From Triatoma infestans (taxonomy: Eukaryota; Arthropoda; Insecta; Hemiptera; Reduviidae), in assembly GCA_011037195.1 (NCBI GenBank), contig JAAEAF010001073.1:124001-188000 (forward strand): a stretch of 64,000 nucleotides of DNA, given 5' to 3'. Positions 12,201 to 23,043 of this stretch are shown here, one piece after another. The translations under genes and the position numbers were made by a program. The notes beneath the pieces were generated by a model. The model made no database searches, had not been told where the DNA came from, and was given only the letters and a program-made list of their open reading frames with translations. Numbering within the stretch: position 1 is the stretch's first letter; every line of letters starts with the position of its first letter.

Positions 12201-15200
12201 TCCACGACGTAGAAACCCGGCGGTTAATTTGGTATGGTCATGTCATGAAGATGAGTGGAGAAAAATGGCCAAAAAAAAAAATGCTCCATTGCCGGTGGAG
12301 AGGAGACGCCGCGTAGGCCAAGGAAGTTATGGATGGATGGCGTGACGGAAGCTCTGATGGCTAGATGTCTACGTGAAGGAGAATGGCAAGACGGAGACTG
12401 AAGGGAAACTCTTTTAGACAACGGGATGCACTTAACGGTGTAAATACCCGTAAAAAAAAAAAAATGACGAAATGCTGGACATACAAAGGCGTTATTTTAC
12501 CGAAATCATCGTCAAAAACTATAATTGGGCGCTTTCGAACTAAAGGGCCTACAAGTTCGTATTTTTTTAAACTTTTGATAGTTATCCAAATACTTTCATG
12601 CGTTTCTTTGTTTTAACGTTATTATTAACAGGTGTTATTATGAATATCATAATAATAATAAATAAAATTTGATAGCTGTAGAGATAAAACTAAATTAAAT
12701 GAAATCTAAACATACGTAAAAATCTATATAAATCAAGCAAATGCCAGAAAAAAAGTACTTACTTGATTTCTGCAAAGTTAGTATTTCGTCCATATAATCA
12801 AACATTTCCACACATAATTGGAAATAGTTATTGACATCATTGTCACCGATAGCATCCAGTTCATTTGAAGAAAGTATAAGATTACCAGGTATTCTTGGAT
12901 TACGGCGATGGAAATTAATTTTGACGGTTAAAAGGCTGCAATATTCTTGTATCAACTTCCCATAGCAATCCTTCAGATGACCCTGTTTTAATCAAATATT
13001 AAGATGTAAAAAAAAATTATGCATTTATAAAATTTATTATGCATTTGAAAGATTAAATAATACATTTACCCATAATTTACCAAGATCTTCTATTTTGCTA
13101 ACATGTCTGAATGAATCTGGAATCGATTGAGGATGACCTTCGCGTAACACTTTATGTAGAACATGGCAAAATTTCCAAGCTGCTATTCTATTCTCTTGCA
13201 ATGGAAGACGAAGTACAACTGCCCAAAATGTTTCTGCGCATTTTTCATGGAATGTTCCGAGAATAGCACCTAATTATGGCTAAGGAAGGCTTTCTTTATC
13301 ATTTATTTCAATATATTTGTAAAAATAATTACAAGGAAAAGAAGCAAACGACCTGAGGGATGAGAGAGTGGCAAAATACCCGTGATATTATCGAAGGTAT
13401 ATGTTCCATACATAAAATACATATAAATTTCTCTTAGTTTCAAATCTGAATCAGCTAAGTTAAGCTATAATGCAACCTGAATTAAGCTATCTCATTCAAC
13501 ACTGTTGACTGATATTTCAAATGGACAAAAATTTTTCTAAAATATAATCAAACCAATGTAGGAAAATTTTGTTTAGGTGCTAATTTTGTTTAAATTTTGA
13601 TCTTGAGTAAGACCTTTCATATATCTTTGGTGCTATATTTTCAGTCAATATACAAAAAGTTATCTTCATAACGGCCACACGGTACCAAGGCCAGGTAGTA
13701 ATTTTTGTGTACAGATAACTGAATTTTATTTTTCATACTGTCTCAATTTTAATTCACTTAAACATATATATCTACCTATTAAAGAAATCAAACTGAGCCA
13801 TACAACTAGATAGCCATATATATTTCCTCACAAAATATTACAAAAAAGATGTCGTAAATATTAATTTGACTTAGAAAAGAACCATACTTGATAGAAAATT
13901 TTGCCTCAGTAAATAAAAAAAAAGGCCAAGTCAAATCTATATAAGATAAAAATATTAAAATCACAAGTTAACGACTGGGATAATAAATGTAGTTTGGTTA
14001 TTTCAAATCATTATATGCCAATCAAATAAGAAACTAAATCAAAAGAGGCAACTTAAAGAAGTACATAATTTTTTATCAATGAAGAAAAATCTTACGAACA
14101 TACTCATTTAATATTCTAAACATAAATAAACACTTTTGTTCGTTTTAAATTTGTAAATTCACGAAATTATACCTTACTTACTACCATCATTTCTATTTTA
14201 ATTAAGGATTTAATTAATAGGAATACTAGTAGAAGATAATTAAACGATTTCTATTTTGATGTAATTTCTAAGCAACATGAAATAATTAACAAAGTTCATT
14301 AAATTTTCAATTAGAAGATGGAGAATCAGTAATGGAAAACCTTTTTTTAAAGGAGGAAGTAAATAATAAAACTATCAACAAACTTAACATTTTAAGGAGC
14401 AACGCTATAAATTAATCCATTCTAAAAATATAATTTAGTTGGCATGTTACAGATAAAGGAATCTGTAAAGTTACCTCAAGAAGTACATATTATGTATTAA
14501 CAAAATTGGAAACTTACAGAATTAATATTTTAACTCTGTTTTCTAATTAGATAACAATATAAAAATAAATATTTTAACAAAAAATAATATTCTTTAAAGG
14601 ATACTTCTTACATGTTTTTCTTTGACCGGATTTTCAACTTGATTAATTGCCTTTGAGATACTCACACCCTGAAACAATTGTCTGTTATCATGAATTGTTC
14701 TTTAGATTTAAAAAAATATTTTGATGAAAATAAGAAATAGATAAGTGATATTCCAAAGGTATCAGAATTTGAGCAGTTACTACTCAAAGAACGAACATGA
14801 AGAGAAGCATTAAGTATGCAATAATAACTCGAACAATTAATTGAACTGCAAAAATTTAATGTTTCTAAAAAAAAAAAAAAAAAAATTAATGTTTGGAAAT
14901 GCATATGAGTCATAAGAGGGTTTCATTTCATATTTTCAATATAAATTAGAATGAAACTACGAATATAATTCATGAATATGTGATGAGTTATTTTTCCAGA
15001 AAAAAAATTTCGGGAGTAATAAATAAATCTCTTTAGTTAAAATAATATATAGTCTAGAAAAAGCGTAAAAATGTAAAGGCTATAACAAATACCTAACTAT
15101 AGGAGTTAAATAAAAATAACTTTTGTTGTTTATATTGAAAAGTATTTAGCTTGGATCATAACTTACCAAATTCATATATTGTTTTTCTGTGAATGCTTGC

Positions 15201-16494
15201 ATTTTTATACTAAGAATTAACAAGTAACAATTGTGGAAGCTAATAAATAACTTTTAGCACTCGAAATAAAACCACATTGAAAGATATATTGAGAAATTGA
15301 TTAGATTATTTATGGTAAAATATGATAAGCTATCTGAAGTGTATTATTGCAGTATCTTCTCTGAAGAAGTGAAGAATACATATCTGTACAGGTATGTTGC
15401 AAAACTAAGTACACACAATGAGTGATTTTGGTTTACGGTGTAAAAAATAGTTATTTTCACAGTGAGAACATTATTTACTTCAGTAGGCACGAATAAATGA
15501 AGTTAAATCAAAAAAAACGGGCGTCCTGGAATGGACAATCTGATTTAACCAAATAGTCTCTTCTATTTATTATTAACTTTTCTCAAGAAAAGTTCTTTTG
15601 GTTCTTTTTAGAAACAAAAATTCCTACTTATAATTGAATTTCAATTATGCTGTTATAGAGCCTAGGACGAGGAGACAGTGAAAGAATGAAAGGAAGTGAT
15701 GTAGAAGGAAGTTGTTAGTTATACAATCATCTAAAGCTATGACAGTAAGGTTCATACATAGCATTAGTTAATATAAGTTACATGCATAGTATTAACAACT
15801 GAAGCATACAATAATATTAAGGCAACAACTGAAATATTGAAAAATCATATATAAAATAGTTTTGGAAATTATCCTATTTACAATAATTTGTTTAATTAAA
15901 TTTTCCAAACTGTAAACCATAGACTAACATTATCTATTAATAGCCACCGAAACTTAATTTAATGTTTTATTTTTCTAATGCAATCAACTATCAAATCAAG
16001 TAGTGAACCCTGATATATGTAAAATAACTAGTGCCGTAAATGATCACAATGCTCGTTTACTGCAATGAGTTATCTTTTAAATGCCAGCTATTGAATTATT
16101 AACAAATGATTCTCAAAGGTAGAAACAAGTAAAATTCTCCAGTTAAGTAATTGTTTTATTATGTCTACTCAGCTATTATGACAAGAAAAAAAAACGTGAC
16201 TGCAAGGAATGTAAACTACCTTTTGTTTGCGCAATTTCTGATAATAATAACAAACAAAACAGCAATGCAACCTGTTGTTCTATGACAATTTTATTACTCT
16301 ATTACTCTCAATTATTTTTTTTTTCTATAAATTTAACCCCCCTGATATTTGCATTTTCGGCTGAAAAAAGGTCCAAAGCAATAAATCAAAGGAACACTAT
16401 CGCAACAAACCTGTGTTTTTTCAAAGTTATCACGTTCCTGTTCCAAGCTTGTTTTTCTTTGTTGTAACACTCTTGGCAACGACAACGAAGACAT
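3209..16494 (-). CDS. Hip1: Huntingtin-interacting protein 1 (HIP1/HIP1R) gene, N-terminal part
   Basis: HIP1/HIP1R proteins are endocytic adaptors: an N-terminal ANTH domain binds phosphoinositides, a central coiled coil binds clathrin light chain, and a C-terminal talin-like (I/LWEQ) domain binds F-actin. Nine exons join in phase: 16411-16494, 14605-14668, 13070-13269, 12763-12982, 10309-10583, 10019-10194, 9797-9935, 9499-9583 and 3209-3291, giving 442 codons without a stop. Residues about 20-280 are the ANTH domain, recognised by ERDNFEKTQ, AINQVENPVKEKHVRSAILG, WKFCHVLHKVLREGHP, RRNPRIPGNL, DVNNYFQLCVEMFDYM and SLDMSRSNSMTSCGQCRLAP. A proline- and acid-rich linker (PPEEELPPEPAES) and a charged coiled coil follow. 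The family is about 1000 residues, so over half lies left of position 1. Introns hold LINE, SINE and other repeats. Confidence is high for family; HIP1 and HIP1R paralogues are not separated, as insects usually have one. Confidence 0.95.
3941..4399 (+). repeat. Left arm of inverted duplication in LINE ORF1
   Basis: Forward copy of an ORF1 segment (SPFSDIEVTPPSSKSMTGGL... through TATRVAWLEGKLAAANTETA). It is repeated in reverse at 4566-5028 with few differences, separated by 166 bp of forward ORF1 sequence. Confidence 0.92.
4566..5028 (-). repeat. Right arm of inverted duplication in LINE ORF1
   Basis: Reverse copy of 3941-4399. After it, forward ORF1 resumes (PKMRELLLKGTLSSGRVYIE), so the reversed block interrupts the ORF1 frame. 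The two arms could form a ~460-bp hairpin if transcribed. Confidence 0.92.
8661..9498. other. Hip1 intron, no clear feature
   Basis: AT-rich with a slightly GC-richer patch at about 9120-9240 and a GA/CA-rich patch at about 9265-9300. Short open frames here show no recognised protein. Intronic by position. Confidence 0.4.
9499..9583 (-). CDS. Hip1: Hip1 exon 8 (coiled coil)
   Basis: Encodes NSELLEERRLKEDLILQAET then AVKNQELE. It has no stop in the chosen frame, the acceptor is ATTACAG and the donor GTGAGT, phase 1. The next intron (3292-9498) is the longest of this gene in the window and contains an R1-like LINE in antisense orientation. Confidence 0.88.
9797..9935 (-). CDS. Hip1: Hip1 exon 7 (coiled coil)
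   Basis: Encodes DSLIEHLQNELSRYHTEMAA and RVLRELNERINSLEGHLANK. The spacing of Leu and Ile with charged residues is that of a coiled coil and matches the start of the HIP1 central coil (LIERLYREI in vertebrates). Donor GTAATT, phase 0. Confidence 0.92.
10019..10194 (-). CDS. Hip1: Hip1 exon 6 (linker)
   Basis: Encodes KPPNFLIQSDFGTYVTPVVI, the HIP1 segment right after the ANTH domain (PPNFL...PVVV in vertebrates), then an acidic proline-rich linker and MSNGNTSPDILAER. Donor GTTAGT, phase 2. Confidence 0.93.
10309..10583 (-). CDS. Hip1: Hip1 exon 5 (end of ANTH domain)
   Basis: This is the most conserved part in the window: SLDMSRSNSMTSCGQCRLAP, LIPMIQDSSQLYDCCVKLLF, LPPDLLAGHRARFLAQF and QYFKTLIQIPSLPE. 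It begins two bases into a codon and ends in phase 0 at donor GTATGT. Confidence 0.96.
10915..11075 (-). repeat. tRNA-derived SINE, family 1, truncated copy
   Basis: Read on the minus strand, it has the B-box-like GGGTTCGAGTCC (about 11056-11068), the AGAGAAAATCTAAG-type spacer, AGGAGCCTTTATAGCTCACT and the paired CTGTCC motifs of the body shared with the 538-763 copy. The head is cut just upstream of the B box. It lies in Hip1 intron 4 next to LINE debris. Confidence 0.75.
11290..12460 (+). mobile_element. RTE-like LINE reverse transcriptase debris
   Basis: Fragments in different frames keep the order of an RTE-type RT: ENYRGITVTSSFSKLYGRIL near 11325, LSEEQAGFRARRS near 11420, KGLKQGFSLSPTLFNIYVER near 11565, a damaged YADD box read as AVDIAEDAHD near 11700, then YGSECWTI near 12050, EMDFWRRSCGLSRLEHIPNE near 12105 and WYGHVMKMSG near 12230. 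The C-terminal set is typical of RTE elements in arthropods. It is broken by frameshifts and by loss of the catalytic aspartates. Confidence 0.8.
12763..12982 (-). CDS. Hip1: Hip1 exon 4 (ANTH domain)
   Basis: Encodes GHLKDCYGKLIQEYCSLLTV, then RRNPRIPGNL, DVNNYFQLCVEMFDYM and TLQKS. The acceptor is AAACAG and the donor a consensus GTAAGT in phase 1. The intron that follows (10584-12762) contains RTE-like LINE debris and a SINE. Confidence 0.94.
13070..13269 (-). CDS. Hip1: Hip1 exon 3 (ANTH domain)
   Basis: Encodes AILGTFHEKCAETFWAVVLR through KVLREGHP to KIEDLGKLW. It enters in phase 1 after an AATTAG acceptor and leaves in phase 0 at GTAAAT, joining to GHLKDCYGKL of the next exon as in HIP1 (MWGHL in vertebrates). 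Confidence 0.93.
13270..14604. other. Hip1 intron, no feature recognised
   Basis: AT-rich intron between exons 3 and 2; nothing beyond short homopolymers is visible. Confidence 0.5.
14605..14668 (-). CDS. Hip1: Hip1 exon 2 (start of ANTH domain)
   Basis: Encodes GVSISKAINQVENPVKEKHVR plus one base. The acceptor follows a TTTCAG. The donor that keeps frame is GTATCC; a stronger-looking GTAAGA lies 7 nt earlier inside the exon and would shift frame. The choice rests on restoring the family motif KEKHVRSAILGT across the junction. Confidence 0.88.
14669..16410. other. Hip1 first intron in window
   Basis: AT-rich intron separating the initiator exon from exon 2. It has a long A run near 14868-14884 and no open frame or repeat that I can name. 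Confidence 0.5.
16411..16494 (-). CDS. Hip1: Hip1 exon 1 (initiator Met)
   Basis: The 28 codons start MSSLSLPRVLQQRK and end ERDNFEKTQ, matching the HIP1 N-terminus just before the ANTH domain. The ATG (16492-16494) is the first in frame and the donor is GTTTGT, phase 0. No 5' UTR intron, TATA box or transcription start could be assigned upstream. Confidence 0.9.
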
Positions 16495-17254
16495 CTTCTA
16501 ATTACAACAAATAAATTCAACGAAAAAACATAATAAATAAATCAAATAATCTACAGCATGAAGCACAGCACATCAGAACTAGTAAAATAAGGCTTTGGCC
16601 ACTAACAAGCGAAGGCTCTGCAACTACGCGCAAGACAAAATATCCTACTTCATTCACTAAATTCATGCTAAATATTTTATCCTCCCACCGCCCACAGAAA
16701 GCATGAGTCTTTGAGTTAGAATGTGGATTATAGTTTCATTATTATTTTTTTCTTATTTAAGTTTGTCTAAAACCCATAACCTTAATTTATGATTAAAATA
16801 GGTTGTGATAAAATTTGTTAGGATTATTAAAATTTTATAATGTAAATCATAAACTTATCGAATAAGATTACTAAATATTTAATTAGAAAAATGGTGTTAC
16901 ACAAAGATTAATTTGTTAAAAAAAAATGAAAATTTAAATCTGCCCCTCACTGAAAAAATCTGATGGTTAACAAAAGACTTTTACGCAGATCTAATTTTCA
17001 AAATTCTACTCAAAAAATTGTCTTAAAACTCTGAATGTTTACTAAATGTTCTTTACTCTTAACTCCCCCAATTAGTTAGATCCGAATATTAAAGTGAAAT
17101 TCATTATAGGGAATGATTGATTACATCTCAGTTCCTAAAGGACCTCCCTAAAATCAATTATACAAAAAAGGTTTAAAATACATAATAGTACGATGTCGCG
17201 TTACAATACCAGGGAACCAAAAACATAACAACTACTTTCGAAGATCGTGAAAAC
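16495..17254. other. Upstream flank of Hip1
   Basis: Presumably holds the Hip1 5' UTR and promoter (transcription to the left). A less AT-rich patch at about 16555-16640 is a candidate 5' UTR, but no TATA box, Inr or CpG island stands out and no start site is called. Confidence 0.35.
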
Positions 17255-17720
17255 CTGATGATAACCCATTGAGTAAAGTCGCACTTCAGGATAATGAAAT
17301 TTTTGTTTAAATTTGGTATTTTTTAAAATCATTTTCAATCTTTTTTGCATATGGATAGTAGAAGCTAGCGGTAGAAACAGTTAAAGTGAGAAAGTCGCCA
17401 AAAAATGAAAAAAAATAATCACTCAGGAAGACAAACTATGGATGTGAAATCTTTCTGTCGGATCCCCTAATGGCACCTAAAAGAAATCAAGTTTAAGTTC
17501 CTGCGATTTTCTTTTTTTTTAATTATTTTGTTTTCTCTCTCATTAACACACACACAAATACAAACGGTCCGAGAGAAAGACAATCACCAATATATTTTTT
17601 TCATTTTCTCAGGACTCAAAACATTATTTCAGTGAAAACTCAATTTCGAAAATTTGACGCGTTTGCAATTGTTGTTCGTATACAAGACGATGAAATGGTT
17701 TTCTTTGCATTGATAAGAAA
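17255..17720 (+). repeat. Dispersed repeat family X, copy B
   Basis: Begins with AAGTCGCACTTCAGG near 17276 followed by AAATTTGGTATT, passes through a CACACACAAATAC patch, and closes with the TTCAGTGAAAACTCAATTTC block. Same block order and orientation as copy A at 1.5-2.1 kb. Confidence 0.68.
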
Positions 17721-19059
17721 ATTATCTTAATTCTTCTGTTTTTTTTGGTTTTCAATTTTTTTAAACATATTATCTGCGATCTGACACATTAAATAAATGT
17801 CTATAAAATTCGTCTGTTTCAAAAGATAATAGATTTTTATTTATTAAGAGCCAGTATGACTCCTATGGACGTTTGCGGACTTCCCATATAATGAATGCCA
17901 TTTTTTGCGAACTTAACTTTGGTCCAACTTTCGTATGAAAATTCTACAAAAAGAGTTACTATTATTACATTACTTATAATTCCAACAGTCTGTAAACTAC
18001 TAAATCCCTCGCACCGTATATTTTTCCCTGTAAATAGAAAATACCACCATACAATAAAAATACATACCTATATTTTTGTTATTCTTAATATTTCAGGATT
18101 AAATGTGTGTTCCTTTATTACTGAACTTTTACTTATTTGTTTTTTATAGGTTTATTTGACTATCTATCTATCTCTTTCATAAAGGTTTATTTTCCATTTT
18201 GTTATTTTATTATTTCTCAAAAAATAGACATCATTTAACTCAAAGATTAAGTCAATTCCAAATGCCACGTAAACTTCTCCTTGATTGATTCACACTACTT
18301 AGATTTATATTCATATTTATATAGTTTAAATATTGTTCTTACAACTAGATTTATATTTAACTACTATTTTAATTTGTGCATAACTTTATTTATACTTTTT
18401 CTTGTTCATACTCATTGTTCCTGTTATGTTAATTCTAATGCATCTTACTTTTAGATATCCAATGCCATTTTTTAAGCGTTTTAAATACTTGTTAATATTG
18501 ATAGCTACATTTATTATAAATATTATACCATGTACAAAGGATTTATAATCCTTTAAATGAATAAAATAATTTAAAGCCATAAACTGAACCAGTTGTGCAA
18601 CCCAGCTTAACATCTAAAATGCCTAACATGGTATACCTACATAGAAAATGTTTGTGAAACAATAAATATAAAATTCTAATAAACAGAAAAAAACTGAAAA
18701 CGAAATTTAATTCATTAATATGGTTTATGATATCACATTAGATATAAAATACTGATCGAGTTTAGCGATCACAGGTTCTACATATTGCTGTTTAAATGGA
18801 TATCCCATATATAAAATTATTTAATAATTTCTTACCTTTTCTATGTAAGCTAGAATTTATATATATATATATATTTTAATTTCCATATCATTCTAGTGAC
18901 TTTAGATGAGAAACCATCAACAGATTCAACTGAGTATGTTTTTCTTCCTTCTGCACTTATTTCTTTGTCTTGGTCCCTGCGATACTAAATATATAAAAAT
19001 GAAATAACTTTTCTAAGAATAGAGTATAGAAGAGTATTTGAATAATAGTTAACTGCAAT
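17721..19059. other. Intergenic AT-rich sequence
   Basis: No gene or named repeat seen. There is a TA run at about 18858-18873. Short open frames are low complexity. Confidence 0.45.
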
Positions 19060-19189
19060 GGATACTGGTTAGGACAGGGCTCAGGGTTAGGGGAGAGGGC
19101 TGCAAAGCTGTTTGCGCGGTCCTGGGCTCAATTCCTAGTTTGGCCTTAGGTGTATTTTATTAATTAATAGCAAATCTACTTTCCAGAAA

Positions 19190-21060
19190 TATTGGGTAAT
19201 TGTCTTGTTGCCAAAAAATCTTATAAAACATTAATTACCATTTCTAAAAAAACATACCAAGACAATTTAAACAAAATATTTGGCGATATTAAAGATTCAG
19301 CTAATTTTTGGAGAATTGTTCGTTTATTTAGGAGACCATGCAATAATATTTGTATGTATATCAAATTGGGAAGAATTTTATAATAATACTTTACCGCCCC
19401 TGTCCTATCGGATCTATCCCTTGTAAAGAAAGTAACCATGGCCTTGCCCTAGATTCTGACTACTATGGAGGAATTAATTGGATTGTATTAGTAGCTGTAA
19501 AAATGTAAAGCCCCCGGTCGAGATCTTGTAATTAATGAATATTTTAAATGTCTCTCACCCCCGTGGCACCATTACTTGTTAAATATTTTCAATAGATTTT
19601 GGACTGAGGAAAAGATACCTCCGAATTGGGGGCTACGTTAATAATGAAAATGTTATTTCAAATTGGAGACCCAGAAAATTTTGAAAACTATAGAGGTATT
19701 GCGCTTCTTAATAACAACTGAATTATTTACCCATACTTTTAAATCAAAGGCTTTCATCATTGGTGCGAACTAAATAATTTGTTTCCGAAGAAGCAGTTCG
19801 GATATCGAACTAATAAAAGTTGAGTCGACACAATTTTCACATTGTCCTCTGCTATTAATCTACCATTAAGGGTACAACAAGAGGCGACTTTTTGTGTTTT
19901 CGTCGATTTTAGTAGATCATTCGACAGTATCACTCATCATTTATTATGGCAAAAACTGTTCGATATATGGATTAGCCCAAAATATATAAGAAATGTAAAA
20001 CAACTCTATGAGGATGGTGTGATGAATATTGAGGACAGTTCCGGTTTATCTCGGGACATTATTGTAATCACCCAAGGGATATTACAAGGCGAAAAATTGA
20101 GTCCCTTATTGTTTAACTTATTCTTGAACCATGTAGTCAAGTTTTTTACTGAAAAAGAAGCTCATGGTATAGCTGTAAATGAGAACAATGAGTTATTATT
20201 AGAAATCATGTTTGCAGATGATGTTGCAATCACAGCTTACTCGAGGAGAGATGGGCAATGCAAGCTACGAATTCTCGCTGAGTATTGAAGCTGGCCTCCC
20301 TAACTGTGAATGTTGGAAAAACAGTAGTCATCTTTTCCAAAAAGCTGGTAAACTGCCTAAAATTGGCTGTTTAACTTTTTAAGGTAAACAGGTTCGGACT
20401 GCTTCTAATTTAACATATTTGGCCGTACCCTTTTCTAGTTCTGCTAAATTTAGAAGAGCGGCAAATTACTTACTCTATAAAAAAAGGTATGTAACGCTGC
20501 CAAATATTAAACAATTTTTAAACAAACCAATGGAAAAGTAAAATTTACTTATTTATTAGTCTAATTTCAGACGTATTACTTCTTTATCATTCTGAAATCT
20601 GGGTCCTGCCATATTGCAGGCTAATGGAAAAATAACAGTGTTACAGGTACCTCGTAACACTCTGGACAGTTTTATGAATTGGCGACCAATCAGTTACATT
20701 TAAAACCCAAAATATAAAAAGATTTTGGGTTATTGGATTAAAATTATAGCATTGCCTAATTGATGATAATCTTATATGAATCTATTAAAATCCTCTCGTT
20801 GTTCATATAAATAATGCAAATATTCTTTATGATTGGGCCGCAACTTTAAGGCTTACTCTCTGTACTATCGGAGCTCAGGTCATCTGAGACGCACAAAGTG
20901 TTGATTATTTAAAAGGAATAAGAAAAGTTTGATTCACTCAAGTTGTTAATCGTTGTCCACGAACGTAGATCGGTAATCAATTCCTCTTTTGGCGATTATT
21001 AAAAAAAAAATATCCTCTTTAGGTTTGGATGAATCCACATATTTCTTACGATTGTCATTT
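19190..21060 (+). mobile_element. Decayed LINE reverse transcriptase
   Basis: RT blocks in order: NFENYRGIALLN near 19680, FGYRTNKS near 19797, FVDFSRSFDSITHHLLWQKL near 19895-19955, ITQGILQGEKLSPLLFNLFL near 20065-20125, and FADDVAITAYSRRDGQ near 20213-20260. YLAVPFSS.AKFRRAANYLL follows in a shifted frame near 20420. The catalytic FADD is intact in the longest open piece (19842-20285), but the rest has stops and shifts. Clade is uncertain. It lies between the two host genes. Confidence 0.8.
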
Positions 21061-21276
21061 CCATGTAGAGAGAGAGAAACACTTTATTCGTAAAGAATTG
21101 TCAGTAGGGCTGCTCGACAATGTCAAGTTGCTAACACACAGCTTACCAATCAATCGAACTGACATAAACAAAGAAAGAGGAAACAATACATTATTACACA
21201 GATTAAATCATGAAACAGATAATTTTGTTTTGTTATTGTTTTCCACTTTTCGACAACAGACGTGTGTGCGCAAAGT

Positions 21277-21531
21277 CTAACTGTAGATGTGGTGGTTAAT
21301 GATGGCTAGAGAGTCTATAACAATCTCCTCCGTTAGCCTCGGCAATATATTCGGGTCTATACCGATATCTGCATATCGCGCAGAGCCCTCATCATCAACA
21401 GCGTACACTTCCTCAAAGCAGGTATAATCAAGAGCCCTAAGAGACTCTGCGATCGCGTGCTTGATGTGTCTATGATCGCAATTACGTTTGATGGGGACGA
21501 AGTATAGTAGAATAGTTTGGAATGGGCACAT
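21277..21531 (-). pseudogene. Fragment resembling a LINE C-terminal domain
   Basis: An 84-codon minus-strand frame contains NCDHRHIKHAIAESLRALDY and FEEVYAVDDEGSARYADIGI. The pattern resembles the C-terminal region downstream of RT in some arthropod LINEs (HxxI..AIA.SLR...EEV......GS.R..DI). It runs opposite to the RT at 19.2-21.06 kb, so it is either from another element or an inverted end. No intact active site can be claimed. Confidence 0.4.
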
Positions 21532-21560
21532 ATATAAATTTTTAAAGGGAAATTGATAAC

Positions 21561-22823
21561 ATCCAACATTTTCTTTTAAATTGCTCTAAATCAGTGCAGC
21601 AATGAAAAAGGTAACTTGACAGATAAGATATATGACCCCTACAGTCAAGAGACCAAGTTAGAGAATCTTTTAACAGAAGTTGATATAACTAAATTAAAAA
21701 AAGTATTTATTATTTTGTAATTAGTTCTTTGCAGTTCAGAGCATTAACTAGTCTTAAAAGATCAAAAATAAGGAAACATTGTTTTTTAACTTAAATTCTT
21801 CTACCTCTCTTGTTAGATGGATTTACATCATATCCTAGGCGCATAATTTTTATTCAGCAAAATGTAATTTTAAGTTATTTTCTATTATTTTTATTATTAT
21901 TCAGTTTACAAGTAAGCGAACCTATTTTTCTATAAAGTGTTTAATTTATTTTGAATTCACTGATAATTATGTTTTTAAGAGTTTAGGTCCTTTTTATTAA
22001 TATGTTTATGGTATATATTTTTATTTTTATTCTTTTTTCTCAGTGTTTTGTATTGTCTTACTTTTTGTTTCTAGCATTCTAAATGCTCTAGTATTCTATG
22101 TGTATCAGTCCAACCCTTGCTCAAACTGTAACAGTTTACAACCAATAAATACTTAAAATAAAATCAAATAAATAAGTCAGAGTACACACTCAAACCTTAA
22201 AATAAAATCGAATAAATAAGTCGAGAGTACACACTCAAACCTATACTTAACACTAACAGCTAGGCTTCTGAGTTGACCAGCTTTGGAGGAGTTAGGGCCT
22301 GTGTTACTACAGAATCGAAGTATCTGTATCTATCTGTAGAGTTAAGTTGCGCGGTTTTTACATTCAACCACATCCCTGAAAGTGTGTTGGGTTAACCCAG
22401 TACTAAATGGAACTGCTTTTTACGAAGTACAGGTTTCTATTCTTCTCTCAGATACCACCACTGGTCGCTTTAGCAGCACAGCACATAAGTGGTCTCCCAT
22501 TAACTTCTTAATTTAACTTTTTAAGCGCCTCTTATAATTCTTCAAAATGAATTTTCCATTAATGGAAGAGAAATTACAAGTAGCCGATGACTTGCTGACA
22601 AAGTTTAAGTGCGATATTATTGGCTTACACAATTGAGTGTTTTAAACTACTCATGGGATCAAACAGTTTATACATAGATATCCTGAAGAAAGATGACCAT
22701 ACGAAACAAAATGAAGTAGCCTAGCATGGGGAAAACAAATCTTATATTTTTAATTGTTTATAGAAATTTATCTATAACATAATAATTTTTTGTTGTGGCG
22801 GTTGGTTCCGCAGAGCTGGAAAG
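21561..22823. other. Intergenic sequence with a short tandem duplication
   Basis: AT-rich. A unit of about 44 bp starting CTTAAAATAAAATC and ending CACTCAAAC occurs twice in tandem near 22152-22240. The stretch at 22256-22500 is less AT-rich and unidentified. Confidence 0.5.
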
Positions 22824-23043
22824 CATCGGAGACATTTTCCGTGGTAGCCTGCTTCATTTTGTGGTCATCGACCAGTTTCGGGCGTTCGCCCATCTTCAGG
22901 ATGCGTTTTTTCAGACAGTGTGACAACACAGACTTGCACAGAGCAAACTTAGTTTTCACACACGCATCCCGAAGATGGGCGAACGCCCGAAACCGGTCGA
23001 TGACCACAAAATGAAGCAGACCTCCACGGAAAATGTCTCTGAT
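22824..23043. mobile_element. Fold-back element 1 with hammerhead-like arms
   Basis: Inverted arms 22824-22906 and 22962-23043 (about 83 bp) around a 55-bp centre. Each arm carries GATGGGCGAACGCCCGAAAC. The left arm on the minus strand reads CATC-CTGAAGA-stem-GAAAC-TGGTC-GATG (about 22866-22904), a hammerhead-like order; the right arm has CCGAAGA, a core mutation. The same sequence forms the arms of the element at 36.2 kb. Confidence 0.85.

Noticed and set aside
19060..19150. Possible tRNA-like or SINE sequence upstream of the 19-kb LINE
   Set aside because: Only a weak B-box-like GGGCTCAATTCC is present; no A box, stem structure or repeat partner was found in the window.
21029..21280. 83-codon plus-strand frame after the RT
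   Set aside because: Overlaps the decayed 3' part of the LINE; no independent protein identity.
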